Assembly: GCA_023433825.1 (NCBI GenBank)
Contig: JAEYTU010000068.1
Location: 1-14,036 of the forward strand
Direction: 5' to 3'
Length of the DNA: 14,036 nucleotides
DNA from: Planctomycetota bacterium
GTDB taxonomy: Bacteria > Planctomycetota > UBA1135 > UBA2386
The notes under the pieces are model-generated. The model was not told the DNA's origin. It made no database searches and worked only from the letters and a program-made list of their open reading frames with translations. A program made the position numbers and the translations under genes. Below are positions 12,313 to 14,036 of this stretch, piece after piece; positions within the stretch are counted from its first letter, which is position 1, and the number at the start of each line of letters is the position of its first letter.

Positions 12313-13197
12313 ATGCAAGAACTCACCCGCCGCACGTTGCTGACATTCGCTCCATTCGCCGCGGCACCGCTGCTGGCGCAGCAGGATCCGCAGCCGCGCG
12401 ACGAAGCGAGTCAGCCGGCACGCACGCCGAACACGCGCTTCGCCGCCAACGTCGAGATGTGGTGGACGAAGTTGCCGTTCCTCGAACGGATCGACGCGGC
12501 GCACGCGCTCGGCTTCCCGGCGATCGAGTTCTGGCCGTGGCGCGGCAAGGACATCGCCGGCATCGCCGAACGCTGCCGTCGACATCGGATCGCCGTCGCG
12601 CAGTTCACGGCGTGGGGCTTCTCGCCGGGCCTGAACGACCCTGCGAACCACGATCGGTTCGTCGACGAGATCCGTGCGTCGTGCGCGATCGCGAAGCAGC
12701 TCGACTGCAAGGCGATGACGGTCGTCGCCGGCAACGATCGCCGCGGCGTCTCGCAGGCCGAGATGCACGATGCGGTCGTCGCGGGACTGAAGCGCGCGGC
12801 GCCGATCGCGGAAGCCGAGGACGTGATGCTGATCCTCGAACCGATGAACGTTCGCGTCGACCACAAGGGTCATTGCCTGTACGGCAGCGAGGCCGCGGTG
12901 CGGATCTGCCGCGCCGTCGCGTCGACGCACGTCAAGATCAATTGGGACCTCTATCACATGCAGATCAGCGAAGGCGATCTCTGCGGCCGCCTGCGCGACG
13001 GCTTCGACCAGGTCGGGTACGTGCAGGTCGCCGACCATCCAGGGCGCACCGAGCCGGGGACCGGTGAGATCCACTATCCGCGCGTGCTGCGCGAGCTGAA
13101 GCAGCTCGGTTACTCCGGATTCGTCGGCGTCGAGTGCCGGCCGCGCACCGACGAGACCGAGGCCGCGCGCAACCTCGCACGCGCGGATCGCTGGTGA
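12313..13197 (+). CDS. Tat-exported hydroxypyruvate-isomerase-like TIM-barrel protein
   Basis: 294 aa from the ATG at 12313; an upstream in-frame ATG (12229) would bury the signal sequence. The N-terminus is a twin-arginine signal (LTRRTLLTFAPFAAAPLLAQ), so the protein is probably folded before export to the periplasm or lies in a periplasm-like compartment. The rest is an AP_endonuc_2-type TIM barrel resembling hydroxypyruvate isomerase (Hyi): FAANVEMWWTKLPF, GFPAIEFWPW, LILEPMN with metal-binding Glu176, INWDLYHMQISEGDL (Asp212, His215), ADHPGRTEPGTGEIHY (241-255) and FVGVEC with Glu274. All acidic metal ligands are present. Hyi interconverts hydroxypyruvate and tartronate semialdehyde in glyoxylate/glycerate metabolism; exported relatives may act on other sugar or keto substrates. 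The ATG has only a weak RBS, GGAACGAG. Confidence 0.85.
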   Translation: MQELTRRTLLTFAPFAAAPLLAQQDPQPRDEASQPARTPNTRFAANVEMWWTKLPFLERIDAAHALGFPAIEFWPWRGKDIAGIAERCRRHRIAVAQFTAWGFSPGLNDPANHDRFVDEIRASCAIAKQLDCKAMTVVAGNDRRGVSQAEMHDAVVAGLKRAAPIAEAEDVMLILEPMNVRVDHKGHCLYGSEAAVRICRAVASTHVKINWDLYHMQISEGDLCGRLRDGFDQVGYVQVADHPGRTEPGTGEIHYPRVLRELKQLGYSGFVGVECRPRTDETEAARNLARADRW

Positions 13198-14036
13198 AGC
13201 GCAAGCTGCTGCTCTCGCTGCTCGGGCTGACGATCGCGTGCATCGGGCTGGAGCTCCTGCTGCAAGGACTCAGCTATCTGCACTGGCGCAACGCGACGCG
13301 GCCGGGAACGTCGGGGGACGGCGCGACGGTGCTCTGCGTCGGCGACTCGTTCACGTATGGGATCGGCGCGTCGCAGCCCGATGCGGCGTATCCGGCGCGC
13401 GCGCAGCGCTTCGCCGCAGCGGCCGGCGTCGAGATCCACTTCGTCAATGCCGGGTGGCCGGGGCAGACGTCGCGTGACGTGCTGCTGAAGTTGGAAAACC
13501 AGCTGCGCAATCACCGGCCGTACGCGGTCTACATGCTCGGTGGCGTCAACGACGTCGGCGCGAAACCGGCGCGCGTCACCGACGCCGAGCTCGCGGCGGA
13601 AGCGGCGGCGGCCGGCGCGGACGCGTCGTTCCCGTTGCGCTTCCGACTGCCGCGCTTCTTCCGACTGCTGAAGGAGTGGTTCGCCGGCGGTCCGGCGTAC
13701 TCGCAGCGTGATGCGGTCACCTCGGTCGTCGGCGACTGGCACGTCGGCACGGTTGCGGTGACGTTCGCCGCCGATGGCCGTCTGTCGCTGTCGCTCGGCG
13801 GTCATCCGATGTGGTGGTACATGAAGGGCGAGCGGTTGATGTTGCTCGCACCGGGGTACCAAGAGTTCGACACCGGCTACGCGTTCGTCGGCGACGAACT
13901 GACGCTCGCGATCCCGGGGCTGCCGGAACGACTCGTCCTGAAGCGCGGGCTGTCCGACGAGGTCTCTCCGCTCGAGCGTGCCCGTCGCGCGCTTCGCGCC
14001 GGCGAGACGGCGAATGCGATCGACGGGTTCACGGCG
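13194..14036 (+). CDS. SGNH/GDSL hydrolase with an inserted beta domain, N-terminal 281 residues (3' truncated)
   Basis: The start is a GTG at 13194, overlapping the isomerase stop (GTGA), which is the only plausible initiation in this frame. An N-terminal transmembrane helix (KLLLSLLGLTIACIGLELLLQGL) anchors it. SGNH blocks follow: GDSFTYGIG with nucleophile Ser52, NAGWPGQTS (Gly87) and GGVND (Asn119). The catalytic-His block has not been reached by the window end. Between about residues 177 and 250 a separate module appears: VVGDWHVGTVAVTFAADGRLSLSLGG, then WWYMKGERLMLL, YAFVGDELTLAIPG. Its 'W...G...F..DG...GD.LTL' pattern is that of DUF5640-type lipocalin-like small beta barrels. The last residues (SPLERARRALRAGETANAIDGF) look like the start of a TPR. 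No stop occurs up to 14036. Confidence 0.8.
   Translation, partial: MKRKLLLSLLGLTIACIGLELLLQGLSYLHWRNATRPGTSGDGATVLCVGDSFTYGIGASQPDAAYPARAQRFAAAAGVEIHFVNAGWPGQTSRDVLLKLENQLRNHRPYAVYMLGGVNDVGAKPARVTDAELAAEAAAAGADASFPLRFRLPRFFRLLKEWFAGGPAYSQRDAVTSVVGDWHVGTVAVTFAADGRLSLSLGGHPMWWYMKGERLMLLAPGYQEFDTGYAFVGDELTLAIPGLPERLVLKRGLSDEVSPLERARRALRAGETANAIDGFTA

Noticed and set aside
10588..13074. 828-codon version of the minus-strand lipoprotein
   Set aside because: The extension beyond 12192 is antisense to the isomerase gene and would remove the lipoprotein signal that directly follows a good ribosome site.
1..14036. CRISPR array, insertion sequence, phage or replication origin
   Set aside because: No regular direct repeats, transposase, integrase, structural phage gene, or DnaA-box cluster was seen.

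Overview
High-GC bacterial chromosomal DNA with dense, ordinary housekeeping and accessory gene content and no phage, transposase or CRISPR signature. The mix points to a Planctomycetota-like lineage: an ECF sigma factor with no obvious anti-sigma gene, secreted TPR proteins with Ala-Gln signal cleavage sites, several family-poor lipoproteins, a Tat-exported hydroxypyruvate-isomerase-like TIM barrel, and an SGNH hydrolase carrying an inserted beta domain. This assignment is an inference from style; no marker gene settles it. Because of the GC content almost every real gene has long open shadow frames on the other strand.

Region 1 (1-3621, plus strand) is a tightly packed run, mostly with 4-base ATGA overlaps: the 3' end of a kynurenine-formamidase-like cyclase, a Rid-family protein without the usual active-site Arg, a small lipoprotein with an ExbD-like periplasmic fold, a HAD phosphatase, a small membrane protein, a SprT-like zinc metalloprotease, and (after a 13-nt gap) an XdhC-type molybdoenzyme maturation factor. 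Region 2 (3622-7122, plus) holds a promoter candidate, a secreted helical-repeat protein, a PlsC-type acyltransferase, an ECF sigma factor and a secreted TPR protein that is probably translationally coupled to the sigma gene.

Region 3 (7123-9272): a convergent intergenic element of about 160 nt, with near-perfect terminal inverted repeats and three internal hairpins, separates the TPR gene from a minus-strand UDP-glucose 6-dehydrogenase. A small lipoprotein gene and a tRNA-Val(UAC) follow on the plus strand. Region 4 (9297-12241, minus) is a three-gene unit with its own promoter candidate: a large lipoprotein, a 69-aa protein and a DUF2235/Tle1-type alpha/beta hydrolase. It is the best candidate in the window for an undescribed functional system. 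Region 5 (12275-14036, plus) has an inverted-repeat operator candidate, the Tat-exported sugar isomerase homologue and, overlapping its stop, a membrane-anchored SGNH hydrolase cut by the window edge.

No stretch longer than 300 bases lacks a gene; the longest gaps are 7123-7290, 8593-8723, 3622-3741 and 12193-12312, and each is described below.
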